NCBI RefSeq assembly: GCF_963678635.1
Contig: NC_087062.1
Coordinates: 69,722,223-69,786,222, forward strand
Reading direction: 5' to 3'
DNA: 64,000 nt
DNA from: Symsagittifera roscoffensis
Taxonomy: Eukaryota; Xenacoelomorpha; Acoela; Convolutidae
Below are positions 1-12,408 of this stretch, in pieces. Position 1 is the stretch's first letter; every line of letters starts with the position of its first letter. The notes under the pieces were generated by a model that ran no database searches, was not told the origin of the DNA, and worked only from the letters and a program-made list of their open reading frames with translations. Both the position numbers and the translations under genes were made by a program.

Positions 1-1410
1 ACGCTTAACCTCAAAGTTTTATCATCCTTGCTTCAATATACAAGGAGATATCACATCTTTTAACGAGCCCTTCAACTGGTTTTAACGTTTCTCTAATACA
101 TATGCATATATTTTTCCTAAATACTTACCAAAACAAACAAACTCGGGTACTAGGAGAAAGCCCTGCGCAAGACCGAACTAATGATACCCCTCCCACTGAA
201 ATCCGTCATCTCTACGAAAAGTTCTTCCCAAAAAACTGATGTGTTCTCATTAAAAAAAAAGTCCTGTTACAATAAAAAGGACTAACAAAAAATGACCAAA
301 AAAAAAGACTGAAAACACTTTAACAGTAAATCTGAAAAAAACATCATCAATAATGTGGTAATTTATGCTTAACCTCAAAGTTTTATCATCTTAGCTTCAA
401 TATACAATGAGATATCACATCTTTTAACGAGCCCTTCAACTGGTTTTAACGTTTCTCTAATAAATATGCATATATTTTTCCTAAATACTTAACAAAACAA
501 ACAAACTCGGGTACTAGGAGAAAGCCCTGCTCAAGACCGAACTAATGATACCCCTCCTTTTTGAATCCGTCATCTCTATTAGGAGTTCTTTTAAAAAAAC
601 TGATGTGTACTCATCAAAAAAAAAATCCTGTAACAACAAAAAATGACCAAAAAAGTGACTGAAAACGTTTAACTGTAAAACTGATAATAACATCATCAAC
701 ACTGTTGTACTTTACGCTTAACCTCAAAATTTTATCATCCTAGCTTCAATATACAATGAGATATCACATCTTTTAACGAGCCCTTCAACTGGTTTTAACG
801 TTTCTCTAATAAATATGCATATAAGTTTCCTAAATACTTAACAAAACAAACAAACTCGGGTACTAGGAGAAAGCCCTGCTCAAAACCGAACTAATGATAC
901 CCCTCCCACTTGAATCCGTCATCTCTATGAGGAGTTCTCTTAAAAAAACTGATGTGCACTAATCAAAAAAAAATCCTGTAACAACAAAAAATGACCAAAA
1001 AAAGCGACTGAAAACGTTTAACTGTAAATCTGATAATAACATCATCAACACTGTTGTACTTTACGCTTAAACTCGAAGTTTTATTATCCTAGCTTCAATA
1101 TACAATGAGTTATCACATCTTTTATCGAGCCCTTCAACTGGTTTTAACGTTTCTCTAATAAATATGCATATAAGTTTCCTAAATACTTAACAAAACAAAC
1201 AAACTCGGGTATTAGGAGAAAGCCCTGCCCAAAACCGAACTAATGATACCCCTCCCACTGAAATTCGTCATCTTTACGAAAAGTTCTTCCTACAAAACTG
1301 ATGTGTACTCATTGAAAAAAAGTCCTGTAACAACAAAAATTGACTAAAAAACCTGACTAAACCTATTTTAACCGTCTACGCTTAACCTCGAAGTTGTATC
1401 ATCCTTGCTT
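1..1410. repeat. ~350-bp tandem satellite, four full units plus a truncated fifth
   Basis: Units beginning with ACGCTTAACCTC-like sequence start at about 1, 365, 714, 1063 and 1378, giving periods of 364, 349, 349 and 315. Each unit carries in order ACGCTTAACC, TTTTAACGAGCCCTTCAACT, AACAAACTCGGGTACTAGGA and GATACCCCTCCCA. The units diverge by scattered substitutions and small A-run indels, so they are not recent copies. The array continues off the left edge. Short open frames inside are incidental; I see no coding signal. Confidence 0.95.
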
Positions 1411-2690
1411 CAATATACATATAATTCAAGGCATGGTCCCATATAGGGATAGTCAACTAGCATGGAGGTCATCACGAAACAATTTCAAAGACCGGTCAAA
1501 ACAAGCAAAAACGGGTACTGGAAGACAGTATAGACCACGACTGACTGACTGATAGCTTTTATTATCAAACAGGTCAAAATAGCACGGTTTTTATAATATG
1601 AACTACTTATAAATCTGTTTTTATGAAAAAACACTTTTGAGTCGAGTAAGCACAAAAAACGCCTACCCTAAGGTTAGTTGAAAAACATGTACAAAGAAAA
1701 AAATTTGTAAACGTCAGTTTTTAATCGTCCAAAGGTTCATTTTGATCATAAATAAACGTTTACAGGAGAAAAATGCCTTTGAAAGCGAAAATTCAGATCA
1801 TATTCCGCTGAACATCATGGACAAGTCAAGCATAAACACTAAAGCTTTGGGTTTAACTTTTAAAAAAAGAGTTAAACCAATTTATTGTGCTTTATTACTA
1901 AACAGGCTTCTGAAGTCGCTCCGAGAGCTACCTCGTTTGCTCAAATTGAAAATTTGTTTAGATGTAATTGCACATTTCAATGTGTTATTTTGCTACTTTG
2001 CATAAAATTTTTGGTTTTTGGTACGGCTTCCTCAATATGTTTTCCTAGAAATTAAAACTACAATAGTTTCATCGTAATCACTCACTTACTCTGTTTTTCA
2101 ACAACACAATTGAGCTTCTACATACCTTGCGTTCCTTAGTAAAAAAAACTTCAAAGACACGAGGAAAAACTCAGAATTGGTATAAAAGTCTATTTTCGCA
2201 AAAGTTGCGAAAAGGAGAAAACATCTCTTCTCTCTAAATTGGCAAAAAATGGGAGTTCTTTAGAAAGCTCTAGCCATGATCTTTTGATTGAAACTACAAT
2301 CAAATCACGTTAAAATTGACTCATAAAGTAAAATTATGAGTCCTAGAAAAAAAATTTGATAACAGAATGACTGGCAGCAGAAAGAAGATCATTTCTCTAC
2401 GGAAACTTATTGCATTTCAAAAAAAGTGGTATGGTTGAGCTTCTCTTGAGCTACGAATTTAATATAGTACCATTTTCAGAGCTTAAAATTTCATTTTCTT
2501 GTTACGTCCCAAAAGAAAACATTGTGACTAGGAAAAAAAATTTGGCTATTTGTTAGCCTTTTGTTCATCCCTGTATAAAAAACTTCTTTTTTTGATTTTC
2601 TTTGGCTTTGAGTGAGTTGCAGAAAACCACATAATAATAAAAAGAATGAGAAAATTTAAAAATATTGAACAAACAATGAGAATTCCGGGA
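1411..2690. other. A/T-rich interval without recognisable gene
   Basis: No open frame here has protein-like composition. Starting near 1490, motifs resembling the left satellite (ACAAGCAAAAACGGGTACTG) reappear in decayed form. Nothing else is recognised. Confidence 0.5.
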
Positions 2691-2697
2691 CTATTAT

Positions 2698-2984
2698 GAT
2701 GACTTGAGCTGTCAGGACTTGAGAGATATGTAAAAGCGAGGTTTTAAGCATTAATTATTATTATTACAGCTATCGTTGTTGGTGGTAGCTGGACTAATCG
2801 GTTAGTGATTGTTGTATACTTGATCAGTATTGAATAATTTGGTGATATTTACAGTATTATATAAAAATCAAACAGCAAAATTTCCTTTAGGAACAATCCA
2901 CATATACATAGTGATAACTATTTCTCTTGGATAATGTTTGATATTACATTTCAATGACATCAGGATTTTCTAAGATTATGACAC
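2698..2984 (+). repeat. Direct repeat, copy 1
   Basis: This stretch matches 3376-3662 in the same orientation. Shared blocks include AGCTATCGTTGTTGGTGGTA, GCTGGACTAATCGGTTAGTG and GGATAATGTTTGATATTACA. The copies are separated by about 390 bp of unrelated sequence. They could be long terminal repeats of a very short element or a segmental duplication; no coding content is visible between them. Confidence 0.85.
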
Positions 2985-3375
2985 AACTACTCTTCAAAAA
3001 AGTTTTACGGTTTTTGATTTTTCACTGGTCGAGCAAACCAGTGATCAGTTAGTCTAAGACAATGTCGATGAAAATGACATGGCTGCTTCCGTTTTTCGAC
3101 AATCTTCTCTGTCTCTGGATGTTAGAATAACTGCTATCAACCCTTGAGTGGGTTTTTTTTCTTCTTTTTCTTCAGTAGTCGCCTCCTTTGGGGCTATCCT
3201 GAATTGGCCAGATTTCGTCGTTGGTGATGATGGCTGTTAGAAGACGTCAGCTCCATGCAAAACTCCTCAAAATTGCCAGGATTTAATGAATTAGAATATC
3301 CGTACTCCTGTTTTTGTCTTCTTCCGCATGAATTCGTATCGCTTTGATGGCAATCCCACACTCCTGTTACCAAAT

Positions 3376-3662
3376 GATGACTTAGAGGTCAGGACTTGAG
3401 ATATATGTAAAAGGAGGTTTTAAGCATTAATTATATATTATCACAGCTATCGTTGTTGGTGGTAGCTGGACTAATCGGTTAGTGATTGTTGAATACTTGA
3501 TCAGTATGAACAATTTGGTGATTTTTACAGTATTATATAATAATAAAACAGCAAAATTTCCGTTAAAAACGATCCACAAATAAGAAGTGATTTTTTCTGG
3601 ACTATTTCTCCTGGATAATGTTTGATATTACAGTGACATCATGATATTCTAAGATCATAACA
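3376..3662 (+). repeat. Direct repeat, copy 2
   Basis: Second copy of the sequence at 2698-2984, same orientation, with short indels: it lacks about 9 bp near the ACATTTCAATGACATC block. The spacing from start to start is 678 bp. Confidence 0.85.
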
Positions 3663-3898
3663 ATTATCTCATTTCAAAGTAAAAAAAACGTTTGAAACCG
3701 TTATTTAGCCTAAATTCTAAAAACAAAAAATGAGTTAAGTCATGAGCATCGCTTGATAAATGGATGGCCAAACCTGTTTTGTTTTCCCAAAGACGAATAT
3801 TGCGTCAGTCATTCAGAGAATTGTTGTGGCTAGAAATTTGGTTTTTTTAAATTTTTTTTCCATTCTGTTTTGTAGGAAATTGTGAAATTATTCTTAAG

Positions 3899-3938
3899 AA
3901 ACCCTAATCCTAACCTAACCCTAACCCCAACCTACCCC
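3899..3938 (-). repeat. Interstitial telomere-like tract, degenerate (TTAGGG)n
   Basis: About 40 bp read as imperfect CCCTAA units: ACCCTAATCC, TAACCTAACC, CTAACCCCAA, CCTACCCC. Read on the minus strand this is degenerate TTAGGG. TTAGGG is the ancestral animal telomere unit, so this could be a relic of telomere capture, of break repair, or of a telomere-associated element. It is too short and decayed to indicate a chromosome end. Confidence 0.7.
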
Positions 3939-4170
3939 GAGTCATTTTCGGAGAAGAAGAACTGTGTGGCTCCGATCTTCGAGATCTCAGTTTTACTCGT
4001 CTTTTTGTGACGATTAACAATTTGTGATGATTAAAATTGAGCAAAAAACCTGGTTTGAAAATCTCGTTTTTGATGAGAAAGGTGTTTTAAATTTAACAAA
4101 AGCACTCTTAATTACTTTAAATTTGATTAAAAACAAGTTTGAACAATTTCTGAAAATCTTGCCTTTCATG

Positions 4171-4226
4171 AAAAAATGGTTATCATACAATTTTCATATA
4201 TGGAAATTGTATGATAACCATTTTTT
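4171..4226. repeat. Near-perfect hairpin with 23-bp arms
   Basis: The left arm (4171-4193) and the right arm (4204-4226) are exact inverse complements, built on TGGTTATCATACAATTT. They flank a 10-bp centre that is itself nearly palindromic (CATATATGG). Related fragments (AAATTGTATGA, GATTATCATTTTTCCATAC) recur at 4330-4370, so this may be the core of a decayed foldback element. Confidence 0.85.
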
Positions 4227-4447
4227 TTTTCAAAAAAAAAATAAACGTAGTTATTTTTCATCTCCAGACTGTTGTATTTGGTTCAAATAGCCGGAGAAAC
4301 TAGATTGAATCTTTTTTCAATGGTTTTTTGAAATTGTATGAAAATTGTATGATTATCATTTTTCCATACATTTGATGCAGGCAATTGTATCATAAGCTTT
4401 TTCGGTGTGGGGAAATTTAAAATAAGCATTTTCGGTTTAGGGATGTC

Positions 4448-4745
4448 AACCCGGGGTCACATTACCTTCCCAGGCCTTTTTGTTGGTTTTAATCGGTTGT
4501 CTTTATAAGACCGCTCAAAAACCGCTCTAAAACCGCTCCAATCTTGCTTGAAAAACCGTTCAAAAATCACCGCAAGAAATGAGCGGTTTTTGAACGGTTT
4601 TTTAAGCAAGATTTGAGCGGTTTGAGCGGTTTTTCCAAAAAAAATCGCCAAACCGCCCAAACCGCTCAAACCGCTCAAATCTTGCTGAAAAACCGCTCAA
4701 ACCGCTCATATCTTGAGCGGTTTTTGAGCGGGATTTCGACCCGGG
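4448..4745. repeat. AACCGCTC minisatellite bounded by ACCCGGG
   Basis: The interval is built almost entirely from the 8-10 bp word AACCGCTCAA, its complement TTGAGCGGTT and the linker AATCTTGCTT, in both orientations, so it can fold extensively. It starts and ends with ACCCGGG (4449-4455 and 4739-4745). The 73-aa open frame at 4457-4678 on the minus strand only reflects the repeat. Confidence 0.85.
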
Positions 4746-4748
4746 AAG

Positions 4749-7300
4749 CTAAAAGCTGAATAAATTTTAGAGAAACCTATTTTTCCCATATGTTTTCATT
4801 CATTTTATCTATTCAACTGTCAATCTAAATACAAGTGGTTGTTTTGATAAATTAATCAGGCGCTCAATAAAAGGAAAGATACAGCCCGTGTTTTGTCACA
4901 AACTGGTAACTTTCACACAAATGCCCATTGAAATACTGTCTTCAATGGACTTGACACTGCTTTTTGAACTGCAGCTTCAACTCCAACTAGGCAAACAGGT
5001 TTACACCCACGATTTCCTGACACTGTGGCATCATGTTGATGAGGTCTTTCACGAGCTGCTTTGAATGAATTGATGTGAGATGTTCATAGTTCAATAATTC
5101 ATGACCATCGGCTTTGTTGGATAAAATTATTTTAACATAGTTTACATCTAAGACCATGTGTCTTCATGCTGTTGCTAGTTTTAAAAATTCTTTAAGCTTG
5201 CAGATTTCTTCGCATGAGTCATCAAACACTTTAAGAGTTTTTTCAATGTTTGTCAAACAATTAAATCACATAAAAAAATTTTAATTCTAATTAAATTTTG
5301 CGAATGTTACACTTTTCGCTAAGTATAGATAGTTTGATTATCTTGTGAAAATGTTAATATCTTTCAAATTAGGAAACACTTTAAATTTGAACACTAACTC
5401 TACTTCTTTTTGGATCCTGTAGGTCCTACACCTTTCATAAAAAAAGATTGTTGATTTATTGATAGTTTTATTCACATCCTTGGATTTGATAGCGGGTATG
5501 CAACAAAACCAGACAATTTTGAAAACCAAAATGATGTTTCATCTCATCATAAATCGTCCGAGAAGCTTTATAGATACAAAATCTAAGTGATACTAAAAAT
5601 AAAAAGATTCGAAAATTATCAGCTTTTCAATTTGAGTTCTTTCTCGTTCTCCCTCCCTCTCTATCTCTCTCTAATTGTTTCTTAAAGAGGAGGGAAAACA
5701 ATTTTGTTGTAAAAATATAAAAAAATATCGACTTCTGAACAGTAGAAAAACTTGTGTTGATGATAACCTGTGCAATCATTACTCATGTGATTGACACTAT
5801 TGTCGTTTATTTCCGCTAAAAATTGGCTAGGACGTTTTCAATTTTATTTGAAATACAATTTTTTTTTTCAAAGAAATAGCTTTTTTTAAGTTTCCCTGAC
5901 TTTTTTTTTACAGTTTTTAGATAAGTAATTCTCTTTTGTTGATTATTTTTTTTGTTGCTGCTCTTTTTATAGTCAATCAAAAAGACCTTTTTGTACTTCA
6001 GTTTGCTCTGATTCCTGGAGTTGTAGTAATTGAATTGTCTATTGCAGGACGATAAATGTTTTAAGATGTGAGTTTTTACTTCTCGAACAACCCAACTCAT
6101 CAAGGTTCTCAACATTTCAAACCACGTACTGGGAAAGAAAATCATTTTTTCTCTCCTTGAGGATTTTACAAACAAAACTTCGAGCAAACTAACTGAAGTT
6201 CAAATATAAGTCCACAGTTTTCCAACTGAGATCCGTGCGAAATTTTGTCAATTTGTTGTACGCTTTTATTTAAAATTTTGAAAATGAGATGAAGAGATTT
6301 CGATATAGAAAAACAAAAGAGTCAGTAGAATCAGAAGTTCCAATAGCCATTATCGCTCGGTCAACATTCTAATCACTAATTATTGGTAGAGCTCTAGTCC
6401 CCTTAGTTTAACAAATAAGAAAAAATTCAAACAACTCAAATGACCGATCAGTCTTTGTTCCAATTACAAGGTAATCTTAGCGTTAAGTGCGAATTTTGTT
6501 GTAAATTTCGTTGACAAAATCCCCAGCATCGCCGTAAGTTTCAACTTGATAGCAGTTTCATAATTTATAACACTTTTACTAAAAAAAATGCACGTAGAAA
6601 TTTTATTAGATGATCAGAAGTTTTCGAATATATTTCTTTTTACAGTCATATAAGTCTGCCTAAAAATTTTCTGTGAAGTCCGTTGAAGTAGCTCTTTTTA
6701 TATTCATTTGTATTCTTTCTTTTCTTTCCAACACTATTTGAGTTTGCTAATTTTCAAGACAGGGGAAGCAAATGTATTCATTTAGTTACCACTTGATAAT
6801 TTTTACAACGCGGTGAAATTTTTTGAAAAACCTCCAGCCCTCTTTGATATTTTGAAAAATGGTTTAAAAAAAATCGTGTCAAACTCGTTCAAGATATCAG
6901 ATTTGATTTCGGAAGTAGCAATAGTCAGATCAGTCGCTTTCCATGTTTCTGTTTTCTTAAATACACGACGTTTTTTGTAATCCATTCAATTGCAACTGTT
7001 CTACAGAACTTTGCGCATATTTTTTTTAAATTTTTTTCCCATCTCGTGATTTAGGTGATTGTTTTTTGATGTGACACCGGTAGAAAAATGTTGAACGATA
7101 AACTATCAATATCTCAGTGAGCAGATTTCTGGGAAACTTTGCTTTGCATATTTCAATTTAATTGCATCTGGTTTTTTCTTCCCGAAGTCAGCGCGATTTT
7201 TTCTGACAACATTGTGAAGCTAAATGCAATATTTAAATTAGTTTTTTTCAAATTCAACCTTTTCCAGCTGAGCAAACTGAGTGCGTTTGTGGTGTTTCGA
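4749..7300. other. Intergenic interval, nothing recognised
   Basis: The open frames here (for example 5816-6187 on the minus strand, 123 aa and lysine-rich) run over A/T homopolymers. I see no domain, splice context or repeat relation for them, and no RNA gene. Confidence 0.5.
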
Positions 7301-7309
7301 GAACCTTTT

Positions 7310-7610
7310 TTGTTTGAGACGAGAACACAGATGATTTTGACCCGGTTCTTAGCTGGACATCTAGCTTCTGAAGCTTTGGCTGTAACCCTTGTGGGCTTGC
7401 GTACTGAGATCAGTTAAAGGGTGGATACAAGGAGCGGTTGGAACAACTTAACAATGAAATGAGGCGTGTACTCCTTTTCGGTGGCTGGATTGGTGAAGGG
7501 TGTGCCCAGCAGCTGATGCTCCTATGAACAGATCCTCGCACATCGGTTCTTTCTTTCCAACTGGTTGCTTGCACTGTTTGCCTCTTTTCAGTCCGTCTTA
7601 ACAAAAACCC
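7310..7610. other. Locally G/C-richer block, possible decayed exon
   Basis: Base composition rises sharply relative to the surroundings and several frames are protein-like for 25-40 codons, on the plus strand around 7318-7417 and in more than one minus-strand frame. No frame is intact across the block and I do not recognise a family. It may be a processed pseudogene fragment or an unrecognised exon. Confidence 0.3.
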
Positions 7611-7885
7611 TTTTTTTTACATCCCACTTTTTTCATTCCAAAATTTTTGTTTTGCTTAGTATTTAGTTTTTTCGTTTTTATCAGCAACACGAATCTGCGC
7701 TGTGGTAAGTTTTTTTTCGAATTATCCGAAACAATTTCTTGCGCCTATATAATTCCAATAAACCCGTTTTATCATACTGACTTGGTTAGTAAGACCCATG
7801 TTTGTGAGAAAAGTTTCAACTATTCAATTAACATAAATTGGAATACAGGAAATAATCCCCAATATAGAGAGGCGAAGTGTCCAAA

Positions 7886-8085
7886 NNNNNNNNNNNNNNN
7901 NNNNNNNNNNNNNNNNNNNNNNNNNNNNNNNNNNNNNNNNNNNNNNNNNNNNNNNNNNNNNNNNNNNNNNNNNNNNNNNNNNNNNNNNNNNNNNNNNNNN
8001 NNNNNNNNNNNNNNNNNNNNNNNNNNNNNNNNNNNNNNNNNNNNNNNNNNNNNNNNNNNNNNNNNNNNNNNNNNNNNNNNNNNNN
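7886..8085. other. Assembly gap, 200 N
   Basis: Exactly 200 undetermined bases, equal in length to the second gap at 30672-30871. This looks like a fixed-size scaffolding spacer, so the true distance is unknown. Frames crossing it are meaningless. Confidence 0.98.
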
Positions 8086-8904
8086 AAATCAAAATTAACA
8101 AAATCATCTTCAAATAATTTCAATATTCCTATTACATTGAATGTTTACCGTGTATCCGCTGAGCGATCAACCTTGATTCAGCTCCAGTTTTTATAAAAAT
8201 TTTCCAGCACTTCTCACTCTTTTCAAAAAATTGCCAAGGCTAATTTTTCGTTCAGATATAAAGCATGGACCAGCTCAAACTACTAGATGCTTCTTTTCAG
8301 GTTGATATTTTTGGCACCGTGTTGCGACACGAGTTTCATGACGCAAACTAAATCACCAAAAACCCATTTGATATGCCAAAAAGGACAGATTTGGGAATTG
8401 CTAAAGTTTCTAATAGTTGTTGGATATATTTTTTCACATTATGGTTCGTATTCTCTTTATATAAGGAAAATACTTTCACCGATGGCTACAAAAAAAAGAG
8501 GGAGAGAAGATTGTCTTAGAACATGTTGAAGTATCACCAGTTTTCAACAAGGTTGAATGCCTTTTGCGTTATCATCAGTGACCTGGATAGTTATGCGCGT
8601 TCGTCTGAACCCAGTCTGATCCCGAAATATGCCCTTCGTTTTTGTGCCCCCATTCCTCCGTCGCGTAGCTGGGAAGCATAGACAAATTTAAGATTTCCAC
8701 AAGTTGGGTGAAGAATTTCAAAGAAAATGAAATGTCTATCGACCATTTTCACGTCGACAAATACTTCAAGTACACGTAGAAAATGATTTTTTGAATGGTT
8801 TTGACAATGGATATTTTTCGAGATAAAATGGCTTATAGAGTTGTAAAGAGTTGTGAGGACTTAGTGCAGGGAAAGCTTACGCTCCGTCAATTTTCTACGC
8901 AGCT

Positions 8905-9245
8905 CGTTGCCAGTCTTTTCCGCGTCAGTCACTTCCGCCCCAGACAATTCTGCCCCAAAAGCAGTCATTTCCGCCCAAAAACTATTCCCTTTATTCCGCT
9001 TTGAAATACACTATCAAACATACGGGTTGTTTCACTATTGCCCCAATAATTCCCTTTGATATACATGAACAAAAAAACGGAATGTTATACTCGTAACGGC
9101 TTATGATATACATTAGAGGTGGTTAATGAAACTACTCAGGGCGGTGCCTCCAATGTAACGTTCGACCTAGGGGTGGAATTGTCTGCTTCTGGGACGGAAA
9201 CGTCTGGAGCGGGATTGACTGTGGCGGAAATGACAAGGAGCCCCC
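8905..9245. repeat. Inverted clusters of TTTCCGCC/GGCGGAAA words
   Basis: At 8920-9000 the plus strand carries repeated CACTTCCGCCCC, CAATTCTGCCCC and CATTTCCGCCC words. At 9140-9240 the complementary words (GTGGAATTGTCTGCTTCTGG, GGCGGAAATGAC) occur in the opposite orientation. The two G/C-rich clusters form a loose inverted repeat around an A/T-rich centre. The short frames over them are by-products. Confidence 0.6.
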
Positions 9246-9869
9246 TCTACTGTTGGCGGCAACAAATTCCATGTCCAAAATCGGAAAATTTGGTACAATG
9301 GTATTAAATTCTAATTCAAAACTACACTTGAAGAAGGCAAGCTTCACGAACTACCGTATAAGTAGCATAAAAGTGTAATTACAGAAAACTATAGGTGAAA
9401 AAAAAAGAATAGGTGAATTTTTTTTTGTACTTTCTTCTTATTGTTTATTTTTTCTTTGTAAATGTTTGCCGCTTCTTTTGGCATTGAGGGCGGAAAAGTA
9501 GAATTTAGCAAAATGTGATAAATTTAGAATCAAAAACGAATGTTCCTAAAATTGTAACATGTCAATACTTCGGGTGAACAGGGGTTGAAACTGCAAAAGA
9601 TTAATAGAAAGTGCAAAAAGATCTAAGCTAGCATTATTTTTCAAACATATCAAATTCACCTTAATTTTTATCAGCACATTTGTCACATTGCACATCAGAG
9701 CAATCACTATCAAAATCATTGATAATTATAGCGTTGAAAAATTCAATCCAGCAACTAAATGTCGAATAGGTACATTGACAAAAGTAGACATTGGAATTGG
9801 AGTGAAATCAAAGCTCTTTTCCACTTACCCACATTTGAATTCAAATTAAAACAAGAAGCTCAGATATCA

Positions 9870-10310
9870 TGGCAAGGCCCTGAATGTTCCGTTCCGACTA
9901 TGCCCCTTAAACCATATCGAATAGTTTTTGGGAAAAGAAAATACTCAAAATCTATAAAATTTGGAGAGTCTAGCAAAAATCAAGTGTGAAAAGTTGAGTC
10001 GTACGAAATTAAAACAATCGGTTAGCTATAGCCTCAATTCAAATTGCAACGATTTTTTTGTGCGGGTTAATTTGTCACGCATAAATAGTTCGAGTTACGC
10101 TTTCAACATTATGAATAAAATGTTCTTCCATTTGCTCATAACTTAGTCCAGAGCATGGCCAAATTGGAAACTTTCAAACTCCCAGAACTTTGCAGAAAAT
10201 GATCAGAGGTGAAATATCTTATTACGTTTGATGTCAGAAACTCAATATTTTCAATAAGATATAGAAATTGTTCGTCAAAAACTATTATTTTGATCGCACA
10301 AAAATGACTG
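9870..10310 (-). mobile_element. Non-autonomous interspersed element, family F, decayed copy
   Basis: This minus-strand copy belongs to the family described at 55386-55920. Its hairpin end is near 9870-9900 (AAGGCCCTGAATGTTCCG). The body matches 11900-12390 in inverted orientation, for example TCACGCATAAATAGTTCGAG against CTCGAATTATTCATGCATGG. It lies 5'-to-5' with the next copy at 10447. Confidence 0.6.
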
Positions 10311-10446
10311 AATATAAAAAAACCACAACGAGCATAAATATTCAGTTTTCTTCGAAAGTCGGTTCAATAATGTTATGTTCATGATTTCAGGTTTATCAAT
10401 AAAACGATTACACAGGAGAAGCGTTGAATTTAATCTACAATTTGGT

Positions 10447-10978
10447 TTTGTTCCGAATTTCGTAACGAAAGTAATGGAATACTTGTACTCGGGGTGGGTT
10501 TTTTCTTCAGACGATTTTCGAATTTTTAACTAGCCATTTTTGACGAAGTTTTTTATATCATTCGAAAGCTATTGATAACATGAGTTTAACCTTGAGAAGA
10601 TGTTTCACCTATGACCATTTTTCGTAAAGTTATGAGGGTTTAAAGATTGCCATTTTGGCCAATTTGGGACAATTAGTCTGCGATTTATTTCGCGCTATTA
10701 ATGCGTAAGCGGAGATTTAATCCGTCTTAGAAATCGTTCCAAATTGGTTGTGTGAAGCTTATTTGCCATAATTGATTTGTTAAAAGGAGCAAAATCTATC
10801 CTTTTGTACTTCATATGGCATGTGGGGGATGATTTTCATTTAAAAAAATTCAAATTTTAGAAAAACAAAATTTCATTTTATTTTGTTTCATTTATTTTTT
10901 TCATGTTATTACTGCTCCATAAACCTTAAAAGGCAGTCGGAACATTCAGGGCTTCGCCCTGATACGAGCAGTCTTGTT
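10447..10978 (+). mobile_element. Non-autonomous element, family F, near full-length
   Basis: It runs from GTTCCGAATTTCGTAACGAA through GTACTCGGGGTGGGTTTTTT to the 3' end, where AGTCGGAACATTCAGGGC is followed by the hairpin CAGGGCTTCGCCCTG and then ATACGAGCAGTCTTGTT. The layout matches 28727-29253 (inverted) and 55386-55920. No coding capacity. The short terminal inverted word, 3' hairpin and lack of clear target duplication fit a Helentron-associated element, which is an inference. Confidence 0.75.
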
Positions 10979-11899
10979 AAAATTATATTCATTTTTTTAT
11001 ACCCTCCTAGATTTAGTGTTTTTGAGACTCCCGAGATTTCTAGAAACAATTGGCCTCTTCATTTTTTGAACAATAACTTATCGATCAAATTAATCAAATT
11101 GTTTGCGTGTTGAAATACTGTTGAAGTATCTCTTTTCTCAGATAAAAACAGACAAAAAACATATTTGTAAGAACATTTTAAGAATTGGAACAAATGAGTG
11201 TCATTTTATTGAAATTTCGTGTATAAAAAACATACGATATTTTCACAGCAACGACGAATTTTGGTTGATTTATACATCAAATCTACAAACTAAACTAACA
11301 ATTATGAATGAATTCTACATTTAACAGACAATGACGAAATAAAACTCGTAACAGAGAAACCAGAGAAACAAGGGACATAAATTGGATTGTATATCAAATC
11401 AGGACTTATTTATACGATCTCAGTTACAAGAAGGAAGAGAAAGCACTCATAATTGTAGCAAAAATATAACTTTTGAAAAACAAACTCCCTAGTCATAGTT
11501 CTAACTTATAAAAACACAAATTATCCAATTGAAAATTTTAGTGACTTTTTTCACATAATCTTATTTTCGGCAAACTGATTCTCCATATTTTTGATCAGTC
11601 TTTTCTAAAAGATAGACTAGTTTCATTAAATTATTTTTCCAAACTTTTATCCTAACAGTTTTTCAGACAACCAATTTGAATCTATAAATCTATAGCTGTT
11701 TTCTCAAATCCTTTAGAATTCAGTTTTATCCCGTTCAAGTAGTAAAAAAACATGTTGAAGCAAGCATTTGTAAAAAGATTCAAATCCGATCACGACAATT
11801 TTTCTTTATTTGGTTTCTCTAGTGAATAGTTAGTATTTGAATGATTTTTTATTGATCAGCTGAAAAGTGTGCACGAAGTTAGAAATCAACCAATATAAA

Positions 11900-12390
11900 T
11901 TTTCTGCCAATCAAACTTATTTTTGTTCCGACTTTCGTGTTATTTTTTTTTTCAGTCAATTTTCACTGATCGAAATAATTTTCAACAAAATTTTTCTATA
12001 CCTCATTGAAGATATCCACTTCCTGAGCTCAAATGTAAAAAGATACTTCACCTCCAATAATTTTTTGTAAGCTCTGGAGTTTGAAAAACGCCAAATTTAG
12101 CATGTTCTGGACTAAATTATGCGCGCTTTGAAGAGTCGATTCATAATGATGAGAGCGTAACTCGAATTATTCATGCATGGCGAACTAGCCCGCACCACAA
12201 AATCGTTACAAATTGAATTGAGGCTAGCTGATTGGTCGTATTATTTTCGGACGACTTAAAATTTTAATTTTTGATATCGTCCAAAATGTATAGGTTTTCA
12301 ATATTTTATTTTCCCAAAAACAATTCGATATGAACTGAGGGAACCTTCAGGGCTTTGCTCTAATATGCGAGCAGTCTTATTTCACTTCAG
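11900..12390 (+). mobile_element. Non-autonomous element, family F-related, decayed
   Basis: A plus-strand copy ending at 12336-12375 in a degraded version of the family 3' end (CTTCAGGGCTTTGCTCTAAT then GCGAGCAGTCTT). It shares CATGGCGAACTAGCCCGCAC with 55310-55340. It lies tail-to-tail with the inverted copy starting at 12409. Confidence 0.6.
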
Positions 12391-12408
12391 AATGTTTATT
12401 AAAATTTA

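Noticed and set aside
1-1410. CRISPR-like regular repeats
   Set aside because: The unit is ~350 bp with no short repeat/spacer alternation; it is a satellite in animal-type DNA.
7647-8123. Several long open frames across 7.65-8.12 kb and 30.62-31.0 kb
   Set aside because: They run through 200-N gaps; the unknown residues create the apparent length.
9759-9989. 76-aa plus-strand frame
   Set aside because: Its second half lies over the inverted 3' end of a family F element (AAGGCCCTGAATGTTCCG), so it is repeat-derived.
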